A stretch of DNA of 64,000 bases, from the NCBI GenBank assembly GCA_018873245.2, contig JAEMBT020000006.1, positions 4,517,855 through 4,581,854 on the forward strand. Direction: 5' to 3'. A program made the translations under genes and the position numbers. The notes under the pieces are model-generated. The model worked only from the letters and a program-made list of their open reading frames with translations. It searched no databases and had not been told where the DNA came from. Source of the DNA: Archegozetes longisetosus. Taxonomy: Eukaryota > Arthropoda > Arachnida > Sarcoptiformes > Trhypochthoniidae. Below are positions 39,858-51,948 of this stretch, one piece after another. The first letter of the stretch is position 1. Each line of letters begins with the position of its first letter.

Positions 39858-40028
39858 AGTTATGATTAAAGTTAGGAAATATTGTAAAATAAACTTCTAA
39901 TAGTGTTGAAAGTATCAGTATTTCACTATGGATTTACCAGAAATAGTAGTATTTCGATAAAGAATAAAAAATATTTCAACGCTGTTAGAAGTTGTATTTT
40001 ACAATAATTCCTAATCTTGGTTATGATA
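39858..40028. repeat. Short foldback repeat
   Basis: Arms of roughly 55 bases are inverted copies (TTAGGAA-TATTGTAAAATA, then ACTTCTAA-AG-GTTGAAA) with few mismatches around a loop of about 50 bases. It has no coding capacity. It may be a foldback MITE or a remnant. Confidence 0.65.
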
Positions 40029-40250
40029 TACTGAAAATACGTGTGTGAAATTTAAAGTTTTCAGATCTTACATTTTAAGAAAAAATATAAATATATTGAT
40101 AATGGAAAGGTTACCTGAAAACCATTCTGTCAAACAAAAAATTTAAATTTATTGAAGAGACAAAAGCTAAACTTATTAGTTATATAACAATTTTCAGAGT
40201 TCTAAATCTGCTTCATATATTAAACTTGTATATTTCATATCAGAAGACAA

Positions 40251-40852
40251 CAGAGTTGCCACCCTTCGGCCTTTTGGGCCGAAAATCAGCCTTTTGAGGT
40301 TATGGTCAGCCTAAAGCCCGAGTCTTTAGGGCCGACATTATGGGTCAGCCTTTTAAAAAAATTTCACAGCTTATTTTTGAATATATAACGCTTTTTTGTG
40401 AGTAAATTTAGATAAATGAAAATAGATAGATAGACAGAATGAAGACAGATAAATGGATTTAATTCTTTGAAGAATGCAATGCTGAAAATTTATTGTCAAT
40501 AATTGAATCTGTATTTTCAACTTATGTAAGCGATGAATATATTGAGAGGATATTCAGCATAATGAACAATATTTGCAGCGACAAAAGGAATAGATTATCA
40601 ACTGAAAGCATTAAAGGTGAAATCTGTTCAAAAGTCAATTTCAACCTAGATTGTAATCAATTTTATAATTTTGTATTAAAAAACAAAAAAATTTAAATGC
40701 AGCAAAATCTAATACGAAATATGTTTACAAACTTAAATGATGTAAATTGACTGTTAAGCAATAAATCATTTTTACTAGTAAAATTGAAGCAAAGGGGAAA
40801 CTCTTACTACTTTAAATTCGGCCTTTTTGGTAGACCTAAGGTGGCAACACTG
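40251..40852 (+). mobile_element. Deleted hAT element retaining the dimerisation domain
   Basis: Terminal inverted repeats CAGAGTTGCCACC and CAGTGTTGCCACC (13 bases, one mismatch) are bracketed by an exact 8-bp duplication GAAGACAA at 40243-40250 and 40853-40860. Inside, the plus strand around 40493-40696 encodes the C-terminal hAT dimerisation region (ERIFSIMNN, then DKRNRLSTESIKGEI, then FYNFVLKNKK). The catalytic part is absent. Length, end sequence and target site size fit hAT. The exact target duplication argues for a fairly recent insertion. Confidence 0.93.
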
Positions 40853-42062
40853 GAAGACAATAAGAAGTTTATATTCACTTTATGAGACGCATGCTTTTTA
40901 CTTATTCGTGTTATGTTTATGTTTATATCTTGCAACTAATTTAGATAAGAGATTGATTAATCCTTGTAGAAGTCTCTGTTACTCACTTCTAATAATCAGT
41001 TTATGATTGTGTCAGATTTTATATCCCTTTATTTTGAAGTTAATGTGCTTTTCTAAGCTACAGAATCATTTTGGTACTATCGGAAAAAGGCTATATATTA
41101 AATAAAGCCCTTTATGCGCCTTACATACTTAGGGATCACTGTAATATTTAGGTAATAAGATTTTGAAAACTTTTATAAGCTTTAGTTTAGGTCTAACTTC
41201 TGCCGAAACAAAATAATTAACTTTTGCATTAATAGCTTTACTCATAAAGAGTTCATAAATTACTTACTCTGTATTAACTTTTCTCAATTATTCACTAGGT
41301 TGTTGGATAAGTTCTTGCGTATATTGCATAAATCACTACAGCTCTGTTCTTACTCAATAAGTTATGTAATTACCATCACCCTTTCACATGATCATCTCAC
41401 TTTTAAATACTTTAATCAAGGTTTTTCTTACACATAATAATGGCAAAATTTTATTTGAAAACTTCAGTGACTGATTTCGAGCGGCGATCTTTCATTAAAA
41501 ATTGGTATCTTGCTCAACCTACAGCAACTTTCCTTCTTAAGCTACCTGAGGTCTAACGTTGATAAGGAGGAAGACTACTAAATAATAGCCTATTTTGAAT
41601 GTTTTCGTATGTCCCAGAACAATGTTTTTTAATTAATGTCTGAATGTGCTCAAGAACTTATCGGACGACCTAATATTTCATAAATTTAAGTTACTTATGT
41701 CAAAGTTCGATATAAATTACAACACTTATAGAGATTTAAAGATGAGTTTCGGATTTTATGACTCATTGTTAGAAATACTTATTAAAATAATATGTCGAAA
41801 TTGTTTATTCAATCTTTCCTTTATTTTGTTCAATTCTCATTAGCTTTTCAAGCGCGCGTTTCAACATATTTAGTTTCAGACTCAAAAAGTCGTCAAACGC
41901 CACTGTAGATATTGAACCTTTTAATACTGATTGTCAATCTCCGGGGTAAAGGTTTATAAGCAGATGATAGAGAAATCTAATCAAAATCTTTAAAATTTTC
42001 TCATACCTTATAATACATGTATTGGTATATCAATTTTAAAGAATAGCAGTTTTCAAAGTTTA
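40853..42062. other. AT-rich spacer
   Basis: Nothing beyond chance frames was seen. Confidence 0.4.
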
Positions 42063-42685
42063 CTTCATTGGAATAATTTATTTTTACTCTCAGATAAATC
42101 ACAGGAACTGTTTATGTTATTTAGCTGATTAGCAGTAAATGTATGCAATATATGATTATTACATGATTAATCCAATCTGATTTATATGATTTGAAACCAA
42201 GTTGTTCCTAAATTCTACACTATCAGTTCAGCTTTATTGCATACAATGAGCTGTAGTTCTTAGTAAATTTGATTTCTTACTTAATTTATTGCTTAGTTTC
42301 ATGTTCATTACTAGTTTCGAGTTTCCTTTTAATTATTTTATAATTGACTACAACATCAGAAATTTTTTTGACTTGACATAGTCGGCTGTTATATTCAATT
42401 ATAAAATAATCAAAAGTTAACAAAACCAATAATGAACATGAAACTAAGCAATAAATTAAGTAAGAAATCAAATTTACTAAGAACTACAGCTCATTGTATA
42501 CAATAAAGCTGAACTGATAGTGTAGAATTTAGGAACAACTTGGTTTCAAATCATGTAAATTAAATTGGATTTATCATGTAATAATCTTGTATTGCATACA
42601 TTTATTGCTAATCAGCTAAATAAATTGTTCTATTCTTTACAATGTTAAGGCAAACGCGTATAGTAAGTTAAATTTTCCAATGAAG
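42063..42685. repeat. Foldback repeat with about 300-base arms
   Basis: The sequence reads as a near-palindrome: an inner part of the arms (TTGCATACAATGAGCTGTAG and its inverse) and an outer part (AGCTGATTAGCARTAAATGT and its inverse) are inverted copies with few differences; the unpaired centre near 42.36-42.39 kb is short. A transcript would form a long double-stranded stem. No terminal target duplication was identified. Best read as a foldback element; it encodes nothing recognisable. Confidence 0.85.
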
Positions 42686-44526
42686 AATTCAAATAAAAAT
42701 CATATTTTCATATTAAAAACAAATTGTCAACAGTGTACGCGAACACGACCCTATTCCACTAGTGGTCATTACACTAACCACTAGGCCACTTAAGAAGTTA
42801 ATCAACGCTTTTAAACTTATAGATTGAGCACCTTTTCACTTTATTTATATTCACTAAAATAGTTTACTTTAAAGTCAAATAAAATGAAATCAAGTTACAT
42901 TAATCCTAGCCATAGGGGGTCCACGGGTTAGTGTTAGACTTTTTGGCGCTCAACTCATCAAAAATTTGATTTGTTTAATCATAGTAGCGTTTGCCAAAAA
43001 GTGCATTTATTGCGAATAAACCTAAAATCTGCTTCGATATAACTTTTGTCAACCCTTAACATAAAGTGGGATAAAATTCATTAATCCTTAGTGCATATAA
43101 AGTGAGCCAAATGTCTGGCTTCGACTCTGCGAAGAGCTTTAACTCTTTTCTTATCTATTTCAATGATATTGGCCTAAAATTCATTTGGCGTTTGACGAAT
43201 TTTTGAGTCTGGAACTAAATATACTCTTTGACCGATAGAACTTGAGTGAATTAACTCAAATTAACACAAGACTATCCCCTTTGGCCTTCTTAGTACACAT
43301 TTCAGCCAATCGAAATTATACAACTGTAATATGAATTTATATTTTGATTTGATTTTCCTCTAAGCGCTTCATTACTATAATTATCGCTGTGCTCGTTGTT
43401 AATTGCTCTCACAGTAATCAATTTATACTTTCTAATCAATGGCTTCATGTTAATTAACTCAATAGAACAGTGATCATATGAATTGCTTGGTTGAATTTAA
43501 CTATACAGTTCGAGTTATATATTTATCGAGATTCATTACTGATTATATAATTTTTCATCTCACTTTAGTAGTTTTACATTATTTACTAATTAAAAAGCTA
43601 TATCATTTAATTTAAATAAATCAATTTGAAAGCAAGTCAGTTAAGTTTATATATTCTTATTTGCAGCCTAATTGATATAAGAAATAATAGGAGTAAAAAA
43701 TAATAAATATGCCAAAGATCTTAAAATAGTTAAGGGTTAACCACCGAAAACGTAGTAGGTATCGGAATTATTTCAGAAAATCTAGTGAGATGAGTATATT
43801 TTGAAAATAAAAGAAAATTCAATAGCGTAATTAAGATAGAATTGAGCTATAGTTCTAATGCATTACTGTTGACGGCAGTGCATTCTATGGAAAGCAAGCA
43901 AAAATAATTGATCGATCTCTCATTCAATAGCAATAATAAATAACTTAAATAATATTGAAGTCATTATATGATTCGCTAATTTTTAATCTTTGTTTTAAAA
44001 ATGTTCAATTGATAACTAATTTAATTTTCATCTAGAATTTCATCTGTAGTCATAACCAAAATATATAGAAATATTTTTAATAAATTTAAATTGTTTCTAA
44101 GTCTCAAATTGTGCGCAATTTAATATTCTATTAGAAGACGTCGCTCACAACTGAAGGTAATTAAAATTTGAAAAATGTAACCTCCCATAACAAGTTAAAA
44201 ACACAAAAATGATTGCACCATCAAACTTTTATTTTCATGGATAACAGAATTTCTATAAGATTATCCAAATATTTTCTAGCCTTAAATATCGATCGTTTAA
44301 TGCCATCAATGCCTGGTCTCCATAGCTATGTCTCACCCAATGAAGAGAATCAAAAGAGCAGGCCTCGAAATAGCATTTGGTTTACTTTACAGAAAACTTT
44401 ATTCTCTATACAGCTCTCGTGAGACGCTGTTTCAAATAAATGTTTGTGAATAAGAAACCAAACAAGTACTTACATAGGTCACAAGTGAATGGAGTGATTA
44501 TTTAACCACTTGCCCTAATCGTAACC
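42686..44526. other. Spacer upstream of the second arrestin-domain gene
   Basis: Contains the tRNA-like remnant listed at 42.73 kb. A short frame at 44213 reads as chance or leader. No core promoter was identified with confidence. Confidence 0.4.
42733..42791 (-). pseudogene. tRNA-like remnant (possible SINE head)
   Basis: On the minus strand TGGCCTAGTGGTTAGTGT closely matches an RNA polymerase III A box with D-loop, and about 35 bases on GTGTTCGCGTACAC resembles a B box/T-arm with a four-pair stem. Acceptor halves do not pair, so it cannot be a working tRNA. It fits a decayed tRNA gene or the tRNA-derived head of a SINE. Confidence 0.35.
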
Positions 44527-47500
44527 ATGCCTGCAATTCATTTGACAAATACGGAGATTATTCTCGAGGCAAATAAGACTAAATATCAAGTTGGAGACTA
44601 TATTCACGGAAAGTTAATTATTTCACTGAATGGTGAATTATCGCTATCAGCTGTCAAAATAGGTTTGATATGTTTGGCTAAACTTAGTATAGTCGACAAT
44701 TCGAATCGATTTATAAATGATGGACATGACAACAATGGTAAACATACTTATTTGGATTATACTTACGAACTGCCATCAGAGAGTAAGATATTTATTGCTA
44801 TTAATCAAATGCATGTTCTATATTTACGTGCCTGTCATGTTAAGATAAATGACAAGTATTTAGAGTTCATTAGTTATTCTTATCTACTTATATGTCCTAA
44901 TGCTTTTGAGCTTTATGCAAAGTAATGTCGTTCATAAGTTCATTCTTACCTTATCATGTCGTTTCTGTCAAGCAGTAGTTCCCAATTGGTGCTAGTCAAG
45001 CGGTTAATAGTCACAGCAAGGGATCACTTATCACTTTATACAGCTTTATCACTTTAAAATTCATTTATGTTTTTGGGGAAAGTTATTCAGAATGAGACAC
45101 AAACAATATGTTAAACTTTTTAAGTTTACTTTTGTATGAAGGTATCAGATTTGGTGATAAAAAACAAATTAGTTAGAATTTTGCGAACTGCAAACATTTT
45201 ATTATTCGAATGATAGGATACAGATTGAATATCTGAGAGTGTTAACTCTGAGAGTGAAAGTGAAGTTTACTTATGATAAAGGAACACATACTCATAGAGT
45301 AAACATCAAACTAATCAAATAAAATCTTCAACTATTTACACAGGTTTTTAGCGAGTGCTAGATCCCATTAGATTAAAACATCAATAAAACATGTCTTTGA
45401 AAGTTCAGATATACAGTCCATCTATTTATTGGATCGGATCGCTTGTTTGTCATTTTTCACTTACATTTAGTCCACCTGAAACTTCAGATTACTTATAAAA
45501 CTTGAGTGTCCATTTTTAAAGTTTTTATAGTTCTGGCCCGTTTGTCACAAATGTTTGTTAACCTCTGTTGCATGATATTCAAAATTTGTTGTTTGCAATG
45601 TACAGATTAAAGCAAATAATATAATATTGATTGCTTGAAAACATAAAAGTTTCATTTTTAAGTGTTCTATTCAAACTCTTAGATGAAAATAGAATCGAAT
45701 GTAATAAAAATGCAAAAATTTAATATTTTGTTATACATATTATATTTTCATTTCTTAAGAAAGCAATGAGTTCTGCCCAAGACTGTAGAGTATTCATAGA
45801 CACTGAACCAGAACTCAGTACTATTTGATATGCAAATACTATTAGAAATTATTTTAGAAGATGTATAACACGTTTATCTTACAGTTTGTGGAAATATTCT
45901 GCGTCAAGGCACTCATGAAATTCCATTTAAATTCCAACTACCAGAAAGGTTAATATTTAATTTTGTTTCCATTAATAGATAGTTAAAGAGGCTTAAGTAG
46001 ATTTTTTCAGCCAATTATTGCAGATTATGTTTATATTTAAGTTTGCTCAAGATTATTTGATAGAGAAAAACAGCTTAATTATTGACTTGTCTCAAAAATA
46101 TATTGAATGAACGTAATCTGCAGTAACTAAAGTAAAAATGACTCAAATTCTTTTTCTATTCAATAAATTCAATTATAAATAAGCTTTTTAACGAAGCATC
46201 TGCTCTTACTTTTAGCTCCTATACTGTAATTGAATTTGCTTTTCTAAACAGTATTGCAAACTAATATATCGAGAGAATAAGTAACTAACTTAAAATTCAA
46301 GAGTATTTCACTTTTCTATTTTTCAGGTTTTTAAAATAGAAATCCAAAATTAGTTTAAAAATATTCGAAGGGTTTACAGTTTAGCACTGATTATGAAAGG
46401 AGCTTTTCCAAACTGTTCATTAATGTGATTTCACCTAAAATTTCGTTTTATGAATCTTTTGGAACAAATACTGATTTTAAGTAACTCTAATTAATCAGAG
46501 GTATTCCATCATCTTTCGAGAGTACTCATGGTTGCATTTGCTATTATATTGAATCGATAATCGAAGAATACGATGAAATACACAAATCTGGAATTGAAAT
46601 TACAGTTGAAGCACCAATTCGTGACAATCTTCTAGTGAGTCTATTGAAACACAAAAATTATATTTATCTAGAATTCCAAAGTAAAAGATTTTGTTGAACG
46701 CCCACTCATTCATAGCCAATAATGACAGCGCGTCAAATAATATAAGAGGGTTAAAAAGTTATGCATAATTAATAATACATTAATTTGATTATATTTTCAA
46801 GCTATCTGTTGGTGGCAGTACCGAAAAAGATTTGAAACTGTTATGTTTTGGTTCTGGAAATGTATTCATTGATGCAACTGTTCCCAGGAAAGGATATCTA
46901 CCAGGTCTGCATTTATTATTGATCCAAAAACTGTTAATTTTTGAAACGCATTTCATTCATTTCATGTTATCGGAAAAGTGAGATACCTTTTTCACGCTTC
47001 TAATGAATCTATTTTATCTATAGATAATGCCTCATAAACAGATAAATAAGATTATAATAATATACATAATAGAGTGAAACTTCGTTTTGGCAGGACTATT
47101 CTTTATCAAATATTCTTGATGAATATATGATTAGTGCTATATTTTTATGTTAATTCATCCTTAATTAATAGAAAGAATTTGTTGTTTGTATCGAAAGTTT
47201 TATTAAATCAAAATGTCAACATTGAGGTAATTTAATTTAAGACCTTAATTACATGTAAAGTTTATTAATGAACAAGATTATTTTTTCTTGAAAATTGGCA
47301 GCATTTAAACTAGATATGTCAAAGATTAATATAACGACGTTTTGCTATACACTTTAATATTGATTTATCTATTTGCAAGCTGTAATTAACAAAATAACAA
47401 ATTTTGTTCCATTGATTTTTCAGGTGAAACAATAGAAGTACTCTGTCATATTGTCAACTCGTCAACAGTTAGTGTCACTCCAAGGGCTACCTTCTATCAA

Positions 47501-47770
47501 ACACAGATTTATATGTCTGGAGAAAGACATAAAACGATTGAGACATCGTTGACAGAACCAATAACTGGTTCAATAGTGAATCCTGAACATAAAGAAGGAC
47601 AGATTATTTCAATAGTAATACCAGGAGACGTTCCGCTCTCAATGAAGAGCTCTATAATTACAGTCAAATATTTCATCCATGTAACTCTTGATATTCCGCA
47701 TACAATTGATTTGCACATAAACCTACCGATTGTGATCACCAATCAATATGCATTGAATACTGTTCCGTAA
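44527..47770 (+). CDS. Second arrestin-domain-containing protein (ARRDC-like), five exons, 301 residues
   Basis: Exons are 44527-44782, 45885-45948, 46499-46634, 46802-46904 and 47424-47770, with phases 1, 2, 0, 1 and 906 nt in all. Reading through the first donor (GAGA|GTAAGA) would give a spurious 132-residue product. The arrestin N-domain contains YQVGDYIHGKLIISLNGELS and GIPSSFESTHGCICYYIES; the C-domain ends HVTLDIPHTIDLHINLPIVI. Two exons have exactly the lengths of their counterparts in the gene at 14.6-16.5 kb (64 and 103 nt), and all shared junctions have equal phase, so the two are paralogues; this copy lacks the first intron. There is no PPxY tail. Probable adaptor in membrane-protein traffic; cargo unknown. 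No frame damage. Confidence 0.9.
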
Positions 47771-48374
47771 TTATCCATACGTGAGCATTTTATGAAGCAT
47801 CTAGCAGTATAGAGTTGCCTCTCTTTATAACGAACACACTAACGCACTAGAAAAATCTGTTGATTATAAAGGGAGTTCACGATATCAGATATAGTGTGCA
47901 TAGTCTGTGAACCAAATAACTTTTTCAAAAGTGTAGATTATGGCGAGTAGTTCACTATATCCAACTTCATTATAGAGAGAGTCGGCTGTATTTGAATTAT
48001 TTGAAGTAAATTTTTGAACTTTTTTCAAATCATATATAATTAATGATGATATTAAGCCCAAAACTTTCTAACCTTTGATAACTTACTTATTCGAGAAATT
48101 TGGAAAAATTCTGGATTTCTAGAGCATTATTTCGATATTTTGGCACAAGTTCTACCTGAAAAATATTAAAATTTTCGCACAATATACATATAAAATTTGA
48201 CAATAGTTAACATTTTTCGAACATGAAATATTTAGCACTAATAACAAATGACTAAACTTAATAAATAATTTTCTCATGAAATTTCAACTTTGTCTTTAAA
48301 ATAAAATGAGTGTTTATCTTTCTAAACTGAAAATTTTCATTTCTTCTCGATTTAAGTTTATATAATCTGTTAAG
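47771..48374. other. AT-rich spacer after the second arrestin-domain gene
   Basis: No feature seen apart from the 8-bp target duplication of the adjacent hAT element. Confidence 0.4.
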
Positions 48375-49005
48375 CACAGCCGTAGCCAGCGGAGGGGCTA
48401 GGGGGCGGAGGGGCTAGGGGGCTATAGCCCCCAAAGGTTTTCAAAGTTTAAGTTAAATCAAAGGTTTGATAATAAATTAACAGCTATTTTAATGGGAGTT
48501 AGCGCTTGCTATCCAATATTCAAACATTTCATGAACTTTGAAATTATGAAGCCTTTTGCTACTTATTATTGTTTAAATCTAGAAAATTTAAAGTCAAATT
48601 CTGAAACTGCAAAATTATTATTCTATGAATGCGAAGATACTTTTAATGTCTATGAAAAATTAACTGATTATTCAAACTCTATGCCAGATTTATTAAAGTA
48701 TTTTAAGATATCATTAACTATAGGATGTGTTAATGTTTCGTGTGAAAAAAGTTTTTCAACATTAAGAATTAAACCTTATTTGAGAATTTCGATGTCTAAT
48801 GACAGATTAAATGGTTTGGCTCTTTTTTTCGATTGAAAGAGAAATTGCATTATCTATTAATCTAGATAATTCTGCCATTGGATTTGGTAAAAATCATTGT
48901 AACAGAAAAATTGTATTGTATTAAATTTTGATTAAATAAAGCTTATCTTAACTGAGAATTTCAGACATTTAGCCCCCCAGACCAAAAAAGCTGGCTACGG
49001 CAGTG
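48375..49005 (+). mobile_element. Second deleted hAT element retaining the dimerisation domain
   Basis: Ends CACAGCCGTAGCCAGC and the inverted CACTGCCGTAGCCAGC (16 bases, one mismatch) lie inside an exact 8-bp duplication CTGTTAAG at 48367-48374 and 49006-49013. The plus strand at 48492-48836 encodes 114 residues ending in the hAT dimerisation region of the ZMYM1-like group (CVNVSCEKSFSTLRIKPYLR, then MSNDRLNGLALF). The catalytic core is absent. Near the left end a 16-base GC-rich unit (CGGAGGGGCTAGGGGG) is present twice in tandem. It belongs to a different hAT family from the copy at 40.25 kb. Confidence 0.94.
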
Positions 49006-49375
49006 CTGTTAAGTTTAAAGCTTTTTGTGAAAAATGTATCCCATCCTTTGGTTAATTTCTCTTCAGTTCTAAACTAAAGTGGGCCTGGCAACTCTGGAAG
49101 TCAATAAGAACCTGAATCTGACAGTTTAAGAATGCAGTCTGCAATCAGTTATCTAAGATTCATCTATGAATCCAATTGCTGCCTATTACTATTCGATTAT
49201 TATTTTTTTCTTTGAGTATTATTTCTCGAGAAAACGTCCAAAATAGCATTATGCGAGATGTGAAGAAATACAGTGGAGGATCTCAACAAAAATTTAACAA
49301 TTTCTTGTTTTTGAATTGCCGACTTTACATCAAACTGATAGTAGAGCAAAGTGATCAAAAAACTACGAAACAATG
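49006..49375. other. AT-rich spacer between two elements
   Basis: A 66-residue chance frame is present; nothing else was identified. Confidence 0.35.
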
Positions 49376-49948
49376 ATTAATCGGGTCTAGTACGTTTGCC
49401 CGACACTCACTTGCCAGACAGGTACGTTTGCCCGAAAAATCGTTTTATCGACAATCACTTTATCAACAGTCACATTTGTGGTAATAGCTGAAGAAGCGTA
49501 AGTTGAAGTTGTTCGAACAAAAGATATCAAAACAACACTGATCTACGCAGCGCAGCTTCAGCAGCAGCGCTTCAGACGAGCGGTTAGAGTATAACCATGC
49601 ATATCACCATATGTGACCATGGATCAGCTAATGGTGATAATTATTTTATACTCAAATTGCCTGACGACATACACCTGTCCGACGTCCAACATGTCAGACA
49701 AGTTGTTTGAGTATAAAATAATTATCACCATTAGCTGATCCATGGTCACATATGGTGATAGGCATAGTTATACTCTAACTGCTCGTCTGAAGGTGTAGAT
49801 TAGTGCTGTTTCAATATCTTTTGCTCGAACAACTTCTTGGCTTACGCTTCTTCAGCTATTATTGCAAATTTGACTGTTGATAAAGTGATTGTCGATAAAA
49901 TGAGCTATTGGGAAACGGTGTCGAGAAAATGACCTGATCCCGATTAAT
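49376..49948. mobile_element. Foldback element with exact 5-bp target duplication
   Basis: Ends ATTAATCGGG and its inverse are flanked by CAATG at 49371-49375 and 49949-49953. Most of the 573 bp is two inverted arms: TTTATCGACAATCACTTTAT and AATAGCTGAAGAAGCGTAAG on the left recur inverted on the right, meeting near 49.67 kb. Left of the main arm a 13-base word (TACGTTTGCCCGA) is repeated twice. No coding region is present. The family was not recognised. A related internal segment occurs near 27.78 kb. Confidence 0.88.
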
Positions 49949-50434
49949 CAATGCAGTAAGAGTTTAAAAATTGAAGCTGTGAAGTAAGACTATTTTCTCA
50001 GTATGAAAGGCTTCTAAAGGAATGTTGTTGAGTGGAAATATCTTACAAAAATATAGACTTTTGTATATGAAAGATTCTTAAAGACTAACTTTTTTAATTT
50101 CATAGAAAGAATATTTATTGTTTGATTAAAATATTAGCACAATTTATTTTAGTGATAATATTTATGAATATACACTCAATTTAGAAACTAACTGCCGGCA
50201 TTCAAACCTTGATAACTTTTGAAATACTTATCCAATTTAAATGCAGTCTTCACTAAAATCAAGTTTATCCCCTCCGATTAACGATTAATTTGCCAAGTTT
50301 ATGAAAATTAAAAAAGAAGATTTTAAACAAAATTTGTGTTTTTACAAAGGAGTTAGTCAATTTCGCCTAATGGCCCACAAAGCTAATATGCGTATTAAAT
50401 TGAAATTTTCGAAGAGTATAATTGAAAGCAAAAA
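49949..50434. other. AT-rich spacer before the channel gene
   Basis: No feature seen. Confidence 0.4.
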
Positions 50435-51948
50435 TTAGAGTTCAAAAGTGAGTGCAATACAACTGAATAAGCTTATGAATAAGTTTTTGACTTCGAAGCA
50501 ACAATAGCAGATCAATTGAATGAACATCTTTAAAAAGCGTATGGTCTCGAAACAACAATAGCTGATCGATTGAACGAACATCTTAAAAAAGCGTATCATC
50601 TCAAAACAACAATAGCTGATCAACTGAATGAACATCCTAAAATAATCTCGAAACTTAAACCAAATCAGACTTAAATTGTAGTTATAAGAGAGAATCTGTG
50701 TTAGGTAAGTTGCAAATTTCGAATAAAGTAATAAAATTAATTCATAAAATATGACAGGATATAAACCAAACCACAACGAGAGAATTCCTTCACAATCATA
50801 GATCAATTGATTAAAATCTGTGTTTAATGTTTCAGTGTATTCAAAGTGGGTATATTCAAAGGAAATATTTCCAAAATTATTTTTGAACTATTCCTCTCAG
50901 TTTCGAATTTATGACTTTAGTATCATAATATATTGCTTTACATTTACTCAAATGTATTTCCTTACATTCCTCTTCGATCCTTATAAAGAATGATTCATTC
51001 GAAGATATCGACAGATTACAAAATCTATATCCAGATAGTAATAAATCATTTTTAAATCTAACAGTAGCCCAGCTATTGTTGACTGGAATACAACCGTATG
51101 TGTGATTGACATAACAAACCATACAATCCGATAAAGTCTTCATGTGATTATTATCTGCATGGTTGTTACTGCTTTTGTCAATGCATTTACTACCAGGTTT
51201 ACTTAATTTTCTCATGGAATATTTAGTAAAGCCTATTCTTGTTTTACTCGCCTGTTCCAAAACCTGTTTGTTAAATAAAATTGTCTCGTCGCTTGGCTCT
51301 AGGATACTAGTATACACCATATAATCTCCTGAAAAAGTAATAACAACTTTCTCCCAAGTTCCATTCGCTAAAATTCTTGTTTTATTGCTTAAATCTAGAA
51401 GGTTCAATAAAAAATAAATATCTTCCGAGAAATACATTCCTTTGTCTAGTTCAGGACAATTGAACGATTGACCGCTGACTATCAGTTGACAGCTTTCTAC
51501 AGTTGTTTCTAAATTTGTTATTTTTCCAAATTCTTCTATTCTCATTTCGGTCAATAATTTGAATGAATACTCTAATGCTGCTAGATAGAGTAACATTTTG
51601 GATGATTTGGTTCCATTCAACATAATGGGATAAGTTTTTGCAAATTCATATTCTGGATGAATTTCTACGATTTTAGAATAATCGAAGTTAACCATATTTG
51701 CAATTCTAACATTCGGATAGAGGATTTTATCATTAGTTTCAAAGCGTATAGTAGTTTTAAAACTTATGTAACTCATAATCGCATCAGTTATTTGAATTAA
51801 CATTAAGAGGGAATAGATTAAACAAACTATCGTCTTAAATATATGTTTAGTCTTGTGTCTTCTTATCCAATAAAACATACGAATTGAAATACTTGCTTCT
51901 TTTGCAATATATTCGAAACATTTTTGTAAGTATCTCATCAATTGTTTG
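50435..51948 (-). CDS. DEG/ENaC-like channel unit B, in frame with unit A upstream
   Basis: A basic cytoplasmic stretch (IRRHKTKHIFK) leads into a first membrane segment (TIVCLIYSLLMLIQITDAI) and a cysteine-bearing extracellular part ending near KCKAIYYDTKVINSKLRGIV. After a one-base shift in a run of five T at 50880-50884 the frame continues through LIYDCEGILSLWFGLYPVIF, the second membrane segment. The family's G-x-S filter motif reads GLY here, so sodium conduction by this unit is doubtful. The C-tail holds three 18-residue repeats with SYCCFE cores. An ATG at 51878 could start the unit alone, but the frame is open from unit A with no stop. Diverged; identified from order and TM2, not from a strong extracellular match. 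Either a two-unit fused channel or a broken tandem copy. Confidence 0.6.
50488..50649 (-). repeat. Three 54-bp tandem repeats encoding an 18-residue unit
   Basis: The word ACAATAG recurs at 50501, 50555 and 50609, exactly 54 bases apart, within otherwise similar units. In the minus-strand channel frame each unit reads like KMF-QLISYCCFE-IRF. Length divisible by three and retention of the frame suggest it spread while coding. Confidence 0.85.

Noticed and set aside
44783-44925. Read-through end of the second arrestin-domain gene's first open frame
   Set aside because: A good GT donor precedes it and the arrestin fold continues in the next exon, not in this stretch.
49081-49105. Similarity of TGGCAAC-CTGGAAG-CAATAAGAA to the right flank of the hAT at 40.85 kb
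   Set aside because: The match is about 25 bases with mismatches and fades at once; too short to call a shared insertion or duplication.
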